From Sabethes cyaneus (lineage: Eukaryota; Arthropoda; Insecta; Diptera; Culicidae), in NCBI RefSeq assembly GCF_943734655.1, contig NC_071355.1, forward strand, positions 13,000,768 through 13,064,767: a stretch of 64,000 nucleotides of DNA. The letters are read 5' to 3'. Below the pieces are notes generated by a model. That model did not search any database. It worked only from the letters and a program-made list of their open reading frames with translations, and had not been told where the DNA came from. The translations under genes were made by a program, and so were the position numbers. This document shows positions 21,175 to 34,226 of this stretch, one piece after another (the stretch's first letter is position 1; the number at the start of each line of letters is the position of its first letter).

Positions 21175-23636
21175 TAATGCAAAATTACGTCTTGTTTAGG
21201 TCCGAACTATCCGAAGCCCGAGATTTGCCATTCGAGACTGTTGTTTGTACACGGGCAGCGATCGTGCTCGGGCACGTGCCCGCTTGGAACTTGGATTCCC
21301 GCCGAAAAATTCCCGCCGTGCCGTGCGGTTTTCTGCCCGACCGTCACACCGGTTGCTTGTTCGCCAGTAAGTAGGGCAGATTATTCAATTTCGGACTTCG
21401 ATACGATCAAGTGAAAAATTGTCTTTGCCCAGAACAGATGACTTGCCAGTTTTCTGAGGTTACAAGTGCGCCGAAGAGGCTAGTGTCTTGAAGAGTGTGA
21501 TTACTGTGTGATCTTCAATTGGCGTTTATTTTAAGCATCGGGTAATTGAGCGTAGCCGGCAGTGGCAGCCCTGGTGGGGACCGGAGCAGATTTAGCAATC
21601 TTCACACACTGGGGAACCTCAAAGTTCATGGATGATTTGCTAGTGCGATGTGACAATTTGCGAAACATTCCGTTCAGGGTTTGAAGAGCGATTGGAAAAC
21701 AAAAAAATATGGGATGAAAGACTTTTCAAGTAAAATTGGAGCAAAATTCTTTTTTGATTAAATCGAAATGATTAAAACTGTCCAAAACTGTCAAGCTTGT
21801 AATGTCCATAAAATCTGTTCCATTCTCTTTTTTTATTTCTAGAAGGCTAAGAAACATAATTCATAATTTTGCTTCTTGTTGGTGATTCAGAATTGCTCCA
21901 ATAAATTTTTATAACTAAATTTATACACAAAAGCATGATTAAGTGTAAATTGGCGCTCAAACCACCCAGTCATAAGTGCTAAATCAGCACCAATATTGTA
22001 TTTTATTTCCTAACCTTTCCCATAATTAGGCATCAATCCTCCATAATCCTCCAATAACGTTCGATTGTGGGCTCGTGCTATAAACAACACAATAATTAAA
22101 AATCCCGTAAAAAGACGAAATCAGTGCGGGCCAGCAGCTGCTAGTCGCCCCAGCACAGTCAGTAGTGGGGGCTTCGGGGCGTGGTTTAATCACCGTCTCC
22201 CCTCACCGAGTGCGATCGCTGCCAGAACAGGATGGCCATAGTTTGGCTAGTTTGGCTATGCAATCCTGGGCCTGGAACCCGCTGATGCAGCCTTACCGAG
22301 CCTCTCAGAGTCCTGGCAGCAGAGCTCTTCTCTCCGCGTGCTGCCAACAAGTTGGCAGCCCTATTGCCCCAGCCCGGTGGAGGGACTCTCGCGAATTTAA
22401 TTACTAAGAGTAGCAGCAGCAGCTTGGATGGGTTGTATGTCATCACCTTCTGCATGTTCTGCCGGTTATGCTGCACACTACCGGTCGGGTTTGGTTTTGC
22501 CGTCCGGATCGGTGGCAGCGCTGGTGGCGGCGGAACAGGATCGATAATTAATGAGAGTGAGCGCTGGCTGCTGGTGCAGTAGGAGAGTGTAGAGTAGAAA
22601 GGATATCAGCGCAATGTTTCGCTGAGTAGTGGACAACTCTGAGGCACGGCGACGGTTTTGTTTTGCCACGTGAGACTGAAAATTGAGTTAATTAATATGA
22701 GTGAGAGACTCACCGATGCTAGGTTGCGTGGGGACGGGAAATCTTTGGTGGAGGAAGGAAAGTTTATGCTTTTTTTTTGCAGTGACGATGATAAGTGGGA
22801 CACGGCAAGTGGCCTACATTACCTGTATGCTAGTGTATTGGTTGAGTGACTTATGTGTGTTTTAATGACTGCTTAGCGAGGGAGCTCAAATTTGGATTCT
22901 AGGTATGCCATATGGTAGTTCACAGTAACGGCAGTTGTTGTTTGATAAATATGTTATGAAATAATGGAATGTTGACATATACTGAACAGACGACAAAGCA
23001 GTAGGTGAAAACATTTGGAAACTATTTATTCTAGAATAATTTTAAGAATATTGCAAATTGACTAGACCAGCTTCTTCTTTGTAGTTTGCTAATAATACTG
23101 ACCAAAAGCGATTTCAATAAAAATAAAATTTGCCTCTCTCTGAGATGCTTTGAGAAATTTTACTTAAGAAGTCCTAAAACTATACGTTGGGAAAATACAT
23201 CCGAGTTTTTTATTAATATGTCAATCAACCTGTATGACTCAGTGCACTGGCGTGTTCAGGGTGAGATATATTGTATCATGTGCCTTACTTTCTGTTTAAA
23301 AATTTACCCACATCAGATATTCTGGGTTGTGGAATTGTGTGCCCAATATTTTGGAATTTTGAGTTCAGTTCCCAATGATTTTTTTCATTTTTTCTAAATC
23401 AAAGAATGTTGTCATACCTTGACAGACACAAATTGTTTAATGGATGCTTACAGAAAAAAAAAACTTTTAACTAGAAAATACAATACTTCCCTTTTTAAAT
23501 ATAACCTCGCGCTTTTGTGTTGACTTACTGATGAAGTCTGACTTTTGAATGATTTTTACAACGAAAATCTTTACAATAGGCGGTAGCTGGTAGAAGAGAG
23601 CAATGAAATGAAAAATTGATAGTGTCTCCAGGGCGA
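21175..23636. other. Upstream flank of the transporter, mostly unique
   Basis: No gene is supported. The 22130-22600 stretch is distinctly GC-richer than its surroundings, with open frames on both strands. No family motif was found in them. Confidence 0.35.
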
Positions 23637-23744
23637 CCCAAGTAACAATGTGGGTTTTATTGTACTTTTATGACGGTTTTGAAGACTAATTTTGCTCTTA
23701 ATTGCCACCATAAGTGTGTAATAAAACCCAAATTGTTACTTGGG
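23637..23744. mobile_element. Short palindromic MITE, 108 bp
   Basis: The terminal repeat CCCAAGTAACAATGTGGGTT pairs with the right end, whose reverse complement is CCCAAGTAACAATTTGGGTT. The similarity continues inwards to TTTTAT. The whole element can fold into a single hairpin. Confidence 0.8.
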
Positions 23745-24210
23745 GAGACAAGACGTAAAACGGAAAGAGCGGCAAATGAAGTAAGGGAGGGTCATTCCAG
23801 TAACGCTTACCAAGTTTGATCCGCGGATTGAATCAAGCTATAATGGGAGCCAATTATGACCCGAATGTGAACCACGGACAGGACTCGGAGGAAAAGTTGG
23901 AAAAGTCGTTACATACCGTTATAAAAAAATAGCCGACGAACAGAGGTGGGCACCGCTAACCGAAATTATAGCTTCGCTAACAGCTAAACCGCTAATCCAA
24001 AACGTTAGCTTCGATAACCGCTAACCGCTAAATGAACCAAAAATTTAGCGGAAGCTAACGCTAACCGCTAACCGCTAAATTTGCTAGCAGCACAAATTTA
24101 GTAGGGGAGAGTAGTCAACAGTGAGACAACAGGAACAGTGAGACATCGGGAATAGCTTCGCCATAAAACATACAAGATCCATGATATTTTCCTGCAAAGT
24201 AAAGTTTGTG

Positions 24211-25140
24211 TAGGGTATTGTCGTTATCGTCGGGTCACTGTTACGGTCGGGCCATCACGATTTTACAGTTTTAGTAACTCATGATATCTATGATACAATC
24301 ATTGTAAAACTTCTTACTGTGATAGCTAACTTTTCACAATATTGTGAGTTTCAATCGTGTATTCAAAACACCCGTACTGAATTCAGTGACTAAATCTTCC
24401 AAAAAAAAAAGTTTTCCACGCGCAATGAACTTGTCTTCAGGAAATGATTCATGAAATGCAATTATCGAAATAAATTTTGAAATGTATGAAGTGTGTTGTG
24501 CTGCACACGTAGACTATAGAAAAATCCCCTCCAGTAAGGTGTTTGGGAAGGCTTAGGTGAAATATACTAGAAAAGCGCTATTTGTACAGGTCGGGTCACT
24601 TGAGTAGTCATGGTTGGGCCACCATAATTTTAAGCGCAGAAGCGCAATAATCGCTAGAGAATGTCAGTCACATAAAATGTGATGAAATGAAGCAAAATTA
24701 ATACGATAAATACTTAGATTTTTATTGTTATTTCGTTGTAGTTGTACAATTCGGAAAAGGTAATTGTAGCAATACTGATTTTACAAGATCGCCAAAATTT
24801 CGCAAAAATGCAATTAAAAATAAGGTATTTGTGCATATATGAGCCGTTGTTCACGGAATTCATTCTTTTCATGCCTCTATATAGAATTTCAATACGTATG
24901 TCTTAGATTTTCTGCGGTGGCCCAAGCTATACAACATGGCCCGACTATGACAACATTTTTTGTCTTCACGTAAATGCCTATAACTTTTTTATTTTTCAAG
25001 CAATCAGTTCAAAATTTTACAGAAATATACCTTATTCTTAGACCTTTGCAACGATGTATTTAGATTTCCAAAATTCCTTTTGAAACGAAAGCTATGGGCG
25101 AATTCCAAAACGTGGCCCAATCACGACGACACTCCCCTGT
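24211..25140. mobile_element. Inner inverted-repeat element (TGTCGT..CGGGTCAC)
   Basis: The left end AGGGTATTGTCGTTATCG then TCGGGTCAC pairs imperfectly with the right end, read on the other strand as AGGGGAGTGTCGTCGTGATT then GGGCCAC. Related GGGCCA words recur inside at 24245, 24605 and 24920. The interior is non-coding. Confidence 0.45.
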
Positions 25141-25544
25141 CTATATCACATAATACAGTTTGAGAAAAATTTGTTAATTTTTTAGTATATTTTTCAACAA
25201 AAGTCGTTTTTGGGGGGGTCAAAGTAAATTTTATTGCGATCATTTTCAGGTGAGTTTTAACGGCAAATCGCATAACTAATCCAAATTAAATTTACTATAT
25301 GGCATCTCATAGGAATGAGAGATAAAAATAAAACATATAAGACCATCGAATTGTTTGCTAACACCACTATTTCACTATTTCTTATAAAACATTCCTGTTG
25401 GGAACAGTGAGACAAACAGATGTGGGTAATATTCAAAAAAAAAAATTTGTGTTGAATTGTAAATTAATCCATATAAATTAATTGTAAATGAGTTCTGAAG
25501 TGTAAGTTGAATGTCAGATAACCAGGATTGGACCTTTATATGAA

Positions 25545-27210
25545 TACTAGCTGACTCGACAAACTTCGTATTGCCACAAATTAACCTGTGTTGTACATAA
25601 ATCATGAATCTCGGATGATCTTTGTCACAATCTCGAGTTTTGCAAGCCCCCCAGCGCTTCCGACGGCGGGTCACCGGCAACACTCGCGACCGTCTCGTCC
25701 TGAATGATCTAGTGTTACTATAGATAGTTTTTGTAGTCTTGTATTGACTAATGTTTTATGGAAGAGTCTCGAATTTCTCGAGTTCGATTAGTTTTTGAGT
25801 TTCGCAAAAATTTCTGTTTTATTTGTATGAGAGTCCATATCCCCCTACCACAGTGAGAGCGAGAGAGGGGTGAGAGGTCTTTAACTATTGTAAAATAAAT
25901 TCAAGACTCCAAAATCTCCCACATGCCAAATTTGGTTCCATTTGCTTGATTAGTCCTCAAGTTATAAGGAAATTTGAATTTCATTTGTATGGGAGCTCCC
26001 CTCTTAAAAGGGGAAGGGGTCGTAATTCACCATAGAAAAAATTTCTGTCATCTAAAACTCCCACATGCCAAATTTGGTTCCATTTGATTGATTAGTTCTC
26101 GAGATAAGAGGAAATTTGCATTTCATTTGTATGGAAGCCCACCCTCTTAAAGGGGAGATGGGCCATAACTCGCTTTCTAAAGAAGAGAGGGGTCTCAATT
26201 CACTATAGAAAAAATCTTGCGTCCAAAACCACTTACATGTCAAATTTGGTTCCATTTGCTTGATTAGTTCTTCAGTTATGAGGAAATTTGTATTTCATGT
26301 GTATAGGATCCCCCCCTTCTAAAACGGGGAGGGGTCCCAATTCATCATAGAAAAAAATTTTGTCTCCAAAAACACCCACGTGCCAAATTTTGTTCCATTT
26401 GCTTGATTAGTTCTCGAGTTATGAGGAAATTTGTATTTCGTTTGTATAGGAGCCCCCCCTCTTAAAGTGGGGAGTGGTCCTTATTCACCATAGAAAATAT
26501 TCTTGCCCTCAAAAACTTTCACATGCCAAATTTTGTTCCATTTGCTTGATTAGTTCTTCAGTTATGAGGAAATTTGTATTTCATGTGTATAGGATCCCCC
26601 CCTTCTAAAACGGGGAGGGGTCCCAATTCATCATAGAAAAAAATTTTGTCTCCAAAAACACCCACATGCCAAATTTGGTTCCATTTGCTTAATTACTTCT
26701 CGAGTTATGAGGAAAATTGTGTTTCTTTGGTACAGGAGCCCCCTCTCTTAAAGTGGGGAGGGGTCCTAATTTACTATAGAAAATATTCTTGCTTTCGAAA
26801 ACCTTCACATGCCAAATTTGGTTCCATTTGCTTGATTAGTTCTCGAGTTATGAGGAAATTTGTATGGAAGCCCCCCCTTTTAAAGAGGAGAGGAATTATA
26901 ATTTCCCTTATAAAGAGGGGAGGGGTCTCAATTTACCATAGAATAAATTCTTGTCACCGAAAACACCCACATGTCAAATTTTGTTCTATTTGCTTGATTA
27001 GTTGTCGAGTTATGCAGAAATTTGTGTTTCATTTGTATGGGACCCCCCCTCTTAGTGGGGGGAGGGGTTTCTAACCATCACTAAAACCTTTCCTGGCCCC
27101 AAAAAACCTCTACATGCATACTTTCATGCCGATTGGTTCAATAGTTTTCGATTCTATAAGGAACATACGGACAGACAGACAGACAGAAATCCTTCTTTAT
27201 AGGTATAGAT
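25545..27210. repeat. Dispersed element expanded by eight ~143-bp tandem units
   Basis: Starts TACTAGCTGACTCGACAAAC and ends in CAGACAGACAGACAGAAAT, then TATAGGTATAGAT. Between them the phrase ACATGCCAAATTTGGTTCC starts at 25921, 26063, 26235, 26378, 26521, 26664, 26807 and 26969. The typical unit is 143 bp, and two spacings are longer (172 and 162 bp). Each unit contains a C-run followed by CTCTTAAAGTGGGGAGGGGTC. The locus at 53290-53595 has the same flanks without the units. Confidence 0.85.
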
Positions 27211-28889
27211 AAATGTAGATGTGAGAAAAATCGGAATTTTCTATAATGCACAACAATAATGTATCTTTTATGCACAAAATAAACAGTACGACCTCTAAAC
27301 TATTCTTTGTAACTAAAAAATATGGTTTAAGTTTAATTCTAATATGTGTCTCAGTATTCAATATTCGTTGTCTCACTCTTCCCACCCACTGGGGAACAGT
27401 GGGCCAAAAAGACACCTTCACATTTGCGTTTGTAACTATTTTATCTTTTAACCAAAAGGGCTGAAACTTTTTTTCAGACAACTAGAAATATATTCCTTTC
27501 AAATGGATTGGAGACCTCATTGATAACTATCACCAAAAAATTTTTAAAATTTTTGGAAAAAAAGTGTCTCACTATAACGTCTCTCCCCTAATACTTTTCA
27601 AAAAACCAATTTTGAAAAAAAGAAAATCTTCGTTGCAAAGGTATAAGAAAAATATATACTGGAAAAACATCAAATAATTTCGTGAAAAAATTGCAGGCAT
27701 TCACAAAAAAATGTTTTGAAGAACATTACCACATTTAAAATGGATGAAATGAAATTACGAGGGCAATTTCCATGAGGCAGGACAGTTTTTTTTCTGTGGA
27801 AATTTTTTAAAAGATTTTTCCAAACAATATTTTTTCTGGATTGCCAAAAAAATTTACTTATATTTTCATTTAAAAATGTTTGCTCTACCACACATTTGGT
27901 TACTGAGATATGAATTGTCAGTGGTACAGGAATTCTCCGAATAAGGCGATGCCGTGATGCTGTTCGCCCATCAGCTATGCAGATCATCTATCGATCAACA
28001 AAACTGATTCTGGGTATATTATTAGAGCCCGTTATGAGCTTGTTAACTACCAGAAACCAAATAAATTGACTAACAGGAAACTAAGAAAATGCAGTGGGCA
28101 TGTAGCACCACTCACCGCCTAATTTAGGGGACTGCTGTGCTGCTATAAATATCTTAAGAATTCGACCTTTTGGGTCATCACTCAGAAATAAAAAATAACA
28201 CTATCGTGAAATTTTAATCCCTTACAAGCACATATTGGTCAGTTTGTAAAACAAGAATAAGAAACAAAAAAATATTTTGGAAATTTAATTTTGCTATGGA
28301 GTTTTGCACTTCCACGGAAAATTTTGTGAAAAACTGTTTTCCAGATAATAATTTTGCTGGATTGTTGTGTAAACTGGGTTACATTTTCTTGCGTGGTGAA
28401 TGACATACTGGTTAAAACCACATTAAAAAAAATTAAATAGTTTCATTTTCATAATATGTTTGAAATGATGCTTCAATACTTATGAATTTTTAAAATAATG
28501 TATGGTGAAGTAAATAAATTGGAAAGTTTCTCTTGAGGTTTTCTAAGAACATATCTTTTTTAATTATTAATTTATTTCATGAGTCCATCAACCGTGCTCG
28601 TATACAAAAGTTTATTAAGTTTTGGGATCTTTCGATCCATATCTATGCGATAATATTGATAGATAATAGCTAAACAGTTAAATTAAAAGAAAAATTTCAT
28701 ATATTATAACAATTTTCCTCTTGCTAAAAAAAAGTTAGCGGTTTATTTAGCAGCACAAATTTAGCGGAAGCTAACAAAAACGCTAACGGTTTTAAAAATT
28801 AGCGAAAACGCTAACCGCTAACCAAAATGTTAGCTGAGCTAATTAGCTGTTAGCGGATTAGCGGAATTGTGCCCACCTCTGCCGACGAA

Positions 28890-29690
28890 CAATTCAAAAA
28901 AAACAATTTCTTTATTTTAGAAATGGTATGAGATCATAGACTTTTTTGTTTATTTTGACACTAATTTTGTAACGTTGCGAACACGGGAAGTGAATGAAAA
29001 AAATCTCGGAACAAACTCGACGCATTAATATGCCATTCCTGCAAAGTTAAGCTTTTCATGTTCTTTCTCTGTAACTAAACAAATTGTATTGGAACAAACT
29101 TAATTTTATTTTATACCTTTTGAGGTTTGTGAACGAAATTTGAGAAATAACAGAAAAATAAGAGATAATCAAATAAATTAAAATTTGTTTTTTGTTTTGG
29201 CTGGGTGAGGCTGTTAGAGTTAATAGGATCATAGACCTGGACTTGGTCTTGAACTTGAACTTAAACTTGAACTTGGACTTGAACTTGGACCTACCCCTGG
29301 ACCTGAGCCTGAACCTGAACCTGAACCTGAACCTCAACCTGGGCCTGGACCTAGACTTGGAATTGCTCGGTACGTTCAAAAAGCTGTATTTCTGTTTTGA
29401 GAGCAGTTCGCTAACGAGCTCTTTCCCATGAACCAATTGAACGGCAATTGAGCGGCATCGAGAAGGGCAGGTCCAGAATCATCTTCAAACATTAGTTTAG
29501 TATGCGAGGGTGCCCCAGGTTGTGTCCGAGCATACACTACCCAAACCGGAACCGCATACTTTATCGCTGAATCGACTACACATGTCTGCGTCAGAAAAAC
29601 TGCCCAGGATTTTGCGAGGCTACCACACAGGGCATAAAATCATTTAGTATAGAGTAAATTCACACTGAGGATATTGCAGAACCTAGACAG
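28890..29690. repeat. AT-rich DNA with a hexamer array at 29235-29365
   Basis: 29235-29365 consists of AACTTG, GACTTG and AACCTG hexamers, grading from TTG-type to CTG-type. It reads as Leu/Asn or Leu/Asp repeats on one strand and Arg/Phe or Lys/Phe on the other. The rest shows no gene. Confidence 0.65.
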
Positions 29691-30050
29691 AAGAAGATGC
29701 AGTGAAATCAAACCTTCCGGGACAAAAATCGCTGCCTGAAAGGGCAGGATCAGGAGTATGCGGAGTTGGAACTGTTGCATCGTTCTCAGAAAACGCGAAA
29801 GTTCTACTGTAAACTCAACGCATCCCTCAGAGGCTTTGTACCTCGAGCCGTACCGAAAGGCGAAAGCCGAAATCAATGGTTGCAGGGAAAGCAATTTCTA
29901 CGGTGCGAAAATCGTGGAAGAGGTGTCAGCCCCAACGATACGTGAAGTTAAGCAGGTTACCAAGCAGCTGAAGAGCGATAAATCTAATAGGAAGGATGGC
30001 ACCGGATCGCAGCTTATTAAATTGGCCCGGGAGTGGACGGTCGGTCAGTG
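29690..30050 (+). pseudogene. RTE-like retrotransposon fragment (linker before reverse transcriptase)
   Basis: Translation yields RKFYCKLNASLRGFVPRAV and, in another frame, APTIREVKQVTKQLKSDKSN then GTGSQLIKLA. These match the stretch between endonuclease and reverse transcriptase in RTE-type proteins. Frameshifted and truncated. Confidence 0.65.
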
Positions 30051-31206
30051 ACGGAGCAAATATTTATACAGCGGCAGATCCTTTGAAAAGTCCACGAATA
30101 AAATGTTGCACGTACACTTTTTTTATTGATTTCAATGCCATGGCGATGGCGTTTTTGTTTAATTTACTGCCATGAGATTGTTGCAAGGTGCGAAGATCGG
30201 TTTAAGTTGTAGTAGAATTGAATGGAATTATCTCCTTACCCTCTGATTAATTCAATTTTAGCTTATAAAAAATAAATTTGGATTATGAAGTAAGTAGTCC
30301 AGTAGGTGTATGACAGCTCAGTTGCGATAAAAATGTTACCGAGTCAATACGCTGCGAAACGATAACGTTTACAAATAACACCATTACATTTTTACGATGC
30401 TCTTTTAATAAGCGTATATTATAAGCATATAGCGTGCTTCCTATAATCGAGGAGGAAATGCTGTCTTACCTAATTTACGAAGAGCATGTAAGAGTAATTG
30501 TTTTTGCATTGATTCTATTCTTTCTTCGTGTGTGATTGAAAAAGGTGACCATACAGTATTACAGTATTGACCTGACATAGGCAAGAAATAGTATTTTCAG
30601 GGCCGGCACTAGCCAATTTGTCGCTCCACGCAAATTCTCAAAATGGCGCCTCCAGAACTAACGAAAAACATCCGGCGTTACTGTGTGCTGACATTCTACT
30701 ACCTACTCACTCGCAAACGCACAGTCTCATACGTCTTTCTGCATAACCACTTACGTGGCAAACAACTCGTGTACAGCCTGCTACCCGTGAGGGCTAGCGG
30801 TACACTGGGATACAGATTTTGCATTACGTTTTGTTTTCTTCTTCATCTTACGCCCTCGATTCTAGACGCGGGTGGGAGGGCGAGTCCTCGCCAGTGATTG
30901 ATATCAGTTTCTTAGGCTGTAATAACGTGCGAGAGCGACGACCGTGGCTGTTAGCTGAATACACACTCGCAAAAGTCGTTGCAGTGCATGAAAAAACAAG
31001 AGCAGGAGTCCGAAAGGAATGCTTATGCTGGTGTGTTCGTTAGAACTTAGTTCTAGACTGTCGATTTGTTGTTATTTTTGCGGTTGTTATAAAATTTGTG
31101 TGTCTAAACATAAAATGTACGGAAATCGAGGAAATAGGTATATATTCATTGAATTACGGTGAAGCCGACTAGAAAAATTCAGTTTCCGCTCTAATATACG
31201 AAATTA
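30051..31206. other. Intergenic DNA, nothing recognised
   Basis: No coding or repeat landmark that I can name. Open frames of up to 84 codons lack family motifs. Confidence 0.4.
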
Positions 31207-32369
<1,163 letters not shown>

Positions 32370-32519
32370 TATTTCCTGTTACTTCAGAAACTTCGTCCTC
32401 ATACCTTGCTACTTCATCGAAGATGAATCTGCTGATTGCAGATTCTGAAGAGATTCGAAAATCTCTCCTGAAAAATCAATGTCACTTTCCCACCACGTTT
32501 ATCTCAGTGTTTTGATTGT

Positions 32520-33020
32520 TGTGTTTGGTTGCGAATAGATTTTCATCAGAAGGAGGTGGAGCGCAAACGGAATGCGAAGAATGGTGCAGGTGTATGAACC
32601 ATGCACTGCAGGCACTACTTGGAATGATTCTCAAAGTACACTCACTGACGAACTGACATGACACATAGAAGAAAATCCTTTAAAAACCATCGTCCTACAC
32701 ATTTTGCTTGCACACTAGCACCCTCTGTTATGCATGTCGCGGAGTAGCTTGCATATTCAGGGTTTTAGAGCTGTATGGTTTTTACATTTCAATGGTTTTA
32801 TACTGAAAACTCGAAGCAATACTCGCGCGCCGCGGTGTAGCCATGTTGCGAAACATGCTTTTTTGAAAAATGAGTGGTTTTTGATTGGACGATGGAATTA
32901 ACGCGAGTGTCTCGTCTGTTTGTCTGTGGTACACTTGTCGAAAATTGGGAGAGTACAATGGGTCGGTCACGTCGCAAGAATACCGGATGACCGTACAGTG
33001 AATCTGGCATGGCTTTTTAC
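32520..33020 (+). pseudogene. RTE-like retrotransposon C-terminal fragment
   Basis: RVQWVGHVARIPDDRTVNLA at about 32949-33008 matches the conserved end of RTE-type proteins. Upstream, a decayed stretch resembles the MNHE/LQALL segment seen at 15120-15180. Multiple stops. Confidence 0.65.
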
Positions 33021-33024
33021 ATCA

Positions 33025-33465
33025 TATGTAGAATGTGTGATATTTTATTCTGGAATACATTGATGTCTTCCTTATTTCTTATTTCCAAAAAGAGCTCCAT
33101 GTTGTCGGCATATATTAGCATTTTAAGTTTCTTGAGAATGAAGAAAATGTCGTTTGCATTCAAAATAAAAAGAAGAGGTCCCAAATGAAAGCTTGAAAGC
33201 TTTGAGGGACCCCAGAAGTGACTTGAATCGGACTTAAGTTCTTTCCGTTAAATTTACCTATTTGTTGTCGATTAGTAAAATATGATTTAAGCCTTTTCGA
33301 GAGCGAGTTTGAAAAACAGTATTAATATGTCAATGCGATTAAATTCCTTGCTACAGTCCGTAGTGCTCCTGCATGGTTTCCGTTATCTATTACATTCAAT
33401 GAAGTGTCTATGAATTCCTGTAAATTTATCGCAGCCGAGCGTCCTTTGAAAAGTTTACTTTGTAA
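33025..33465 (-). pseudogene. Jockey-like reverse transcriptase fragment with altered YADD
   Basis: The minus strand reads GRSAAINLQEFIDTSLNVID, then SYFTNRQQIGKFNGKNLSPI, QVTSGVPQ and, after a frameshift, GPLLFILNANDIFFILKKLK, MLIYADNMELFLEIRNKED. SGVPQ, GPLLFIL and the YAD motif are typical of Jockey-type elements. The second catalytic Asp is Asn here, so the copy is dead. It abuts the RTE relic tail to tail. Confidence 0.8.
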
Positions 33466-33675
33466 AGTCTATTGTTAGTCTATTTATGCTCTAAACCTGT
33501 GTTTTGGAATTTTTTTATTAGTTCGGGGTGAATTGACACGTTCAACCAGGGTAAAACCGACACTGGTATTATGCTTCTTTTGACACTTTTTCTTTTGAAT
33601 TTTCGATTTTCATACCTTAAGTAATCATACCTTTCTTATTGATAAGTATATTTCCACTATTTTAATGTACATTTA

Positions 33676-34126
33676 GGCCATTGGCCATAGGCCAAATTAT
33701 TTTTAAACTTTTTGTCATCCCCCCCCCCCGCTCCCCTTTGAAATTGGCATGAAAAGTCGGGGGGCAAAAAATTAATTTGTAGGATATAAGTTAATTTTTT
33801 TTAAAATCAATTGTCTGTGGGCTCTTCTACAGCCCAAAACACTCGAAAAATGAGTATTAACACTTCGAACACGGAACAGACATAAAAATTTCGAACGACG
33901 GAATTTCCGAAAATCGGCACAAAACAATTGCATTCGATTTTGTCTTTCTTTTCGTATGTTTTGCATGGAAAATAATTACGTATTTATAAAAAGCAAGAAT
34001 AGTTTTCACCTTTAAACTTTATGTAAAAATGCTAAAAACGTAGTGGTTTTTGTTCGATTAAAAAATAAAAAATTCAGTTGGCCAACACCGGAAGGCCAAA
34101 AACTTTTTTAAATATTTGTAATGGCC
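33676..34126. mobile_element. MITE family A, copy 2
   Basis: The left end GGCCATTGGCC..AAATTATTT, TAAACTTTTTGTCATCC is mirrored by the right end GGCCAAAAACTTTTTTAAAT, ATTTGTAATGGCC. The interior order of motifs is the same as at 1-310 and 42262-42731. A (TG)n run follows at about 34138-34163. Confidence 0.8.
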
Positions 34127-34226
34127 TTATTATGAATGTGTGTGTGTGTGTGTGTGTGTGTGTCTTTTTTTTATTCTTACTACAAAAATATACACGTACA
34201 TAAAGTTACGTGTGGCATTTTACAGG

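Larger units (their letters stand above)
24102..27590. mobile_element. TA-flanked inverted-repeat element nested in the hAT-like element
   Basis: The left end is TAGGGGAGAGTAGTCAACAG followed by TGAGAC. The right end, read on the other strand, is TAGGGGAGAGACGTTATAGT followed by GAGACAC. TA dinucleotides at both ends suggest Tc1/mariner-type insertion. It sits between the arms of the hAT-like element and itself carries two further elements. Confidence 0.65.
23941..28881. mobile_element. hAT-like non-autonomous element with long CCGCTAA-repeat arms
   Basis: The ends are CAGAGGTGGGCA and, inverted, TGCCCACCTCTG. They are flanked by the 8-bp direct repeat CCGACGAA (23933-23940 and 28882-28889). 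An 8-bp duplication and a CAG-type end are diagnostic of hAT insertion. The arms (23941-24100 and about 28735-28881) are made of GCTAACCGCTAA-type words followed by AGCAGCACAAATTTAG. No transposase frame is visible. The 4.9-kb length is largely due to nested elements. Confidence 0.85.

Noticed and set aside
25921..27110. CRISPR-like or protein repeat array from regular 143-bp spacing
   Set aside because: The whole unit repeats rather than a short repeat with unique spacers, and it lies within a dispersed element also present in short form.
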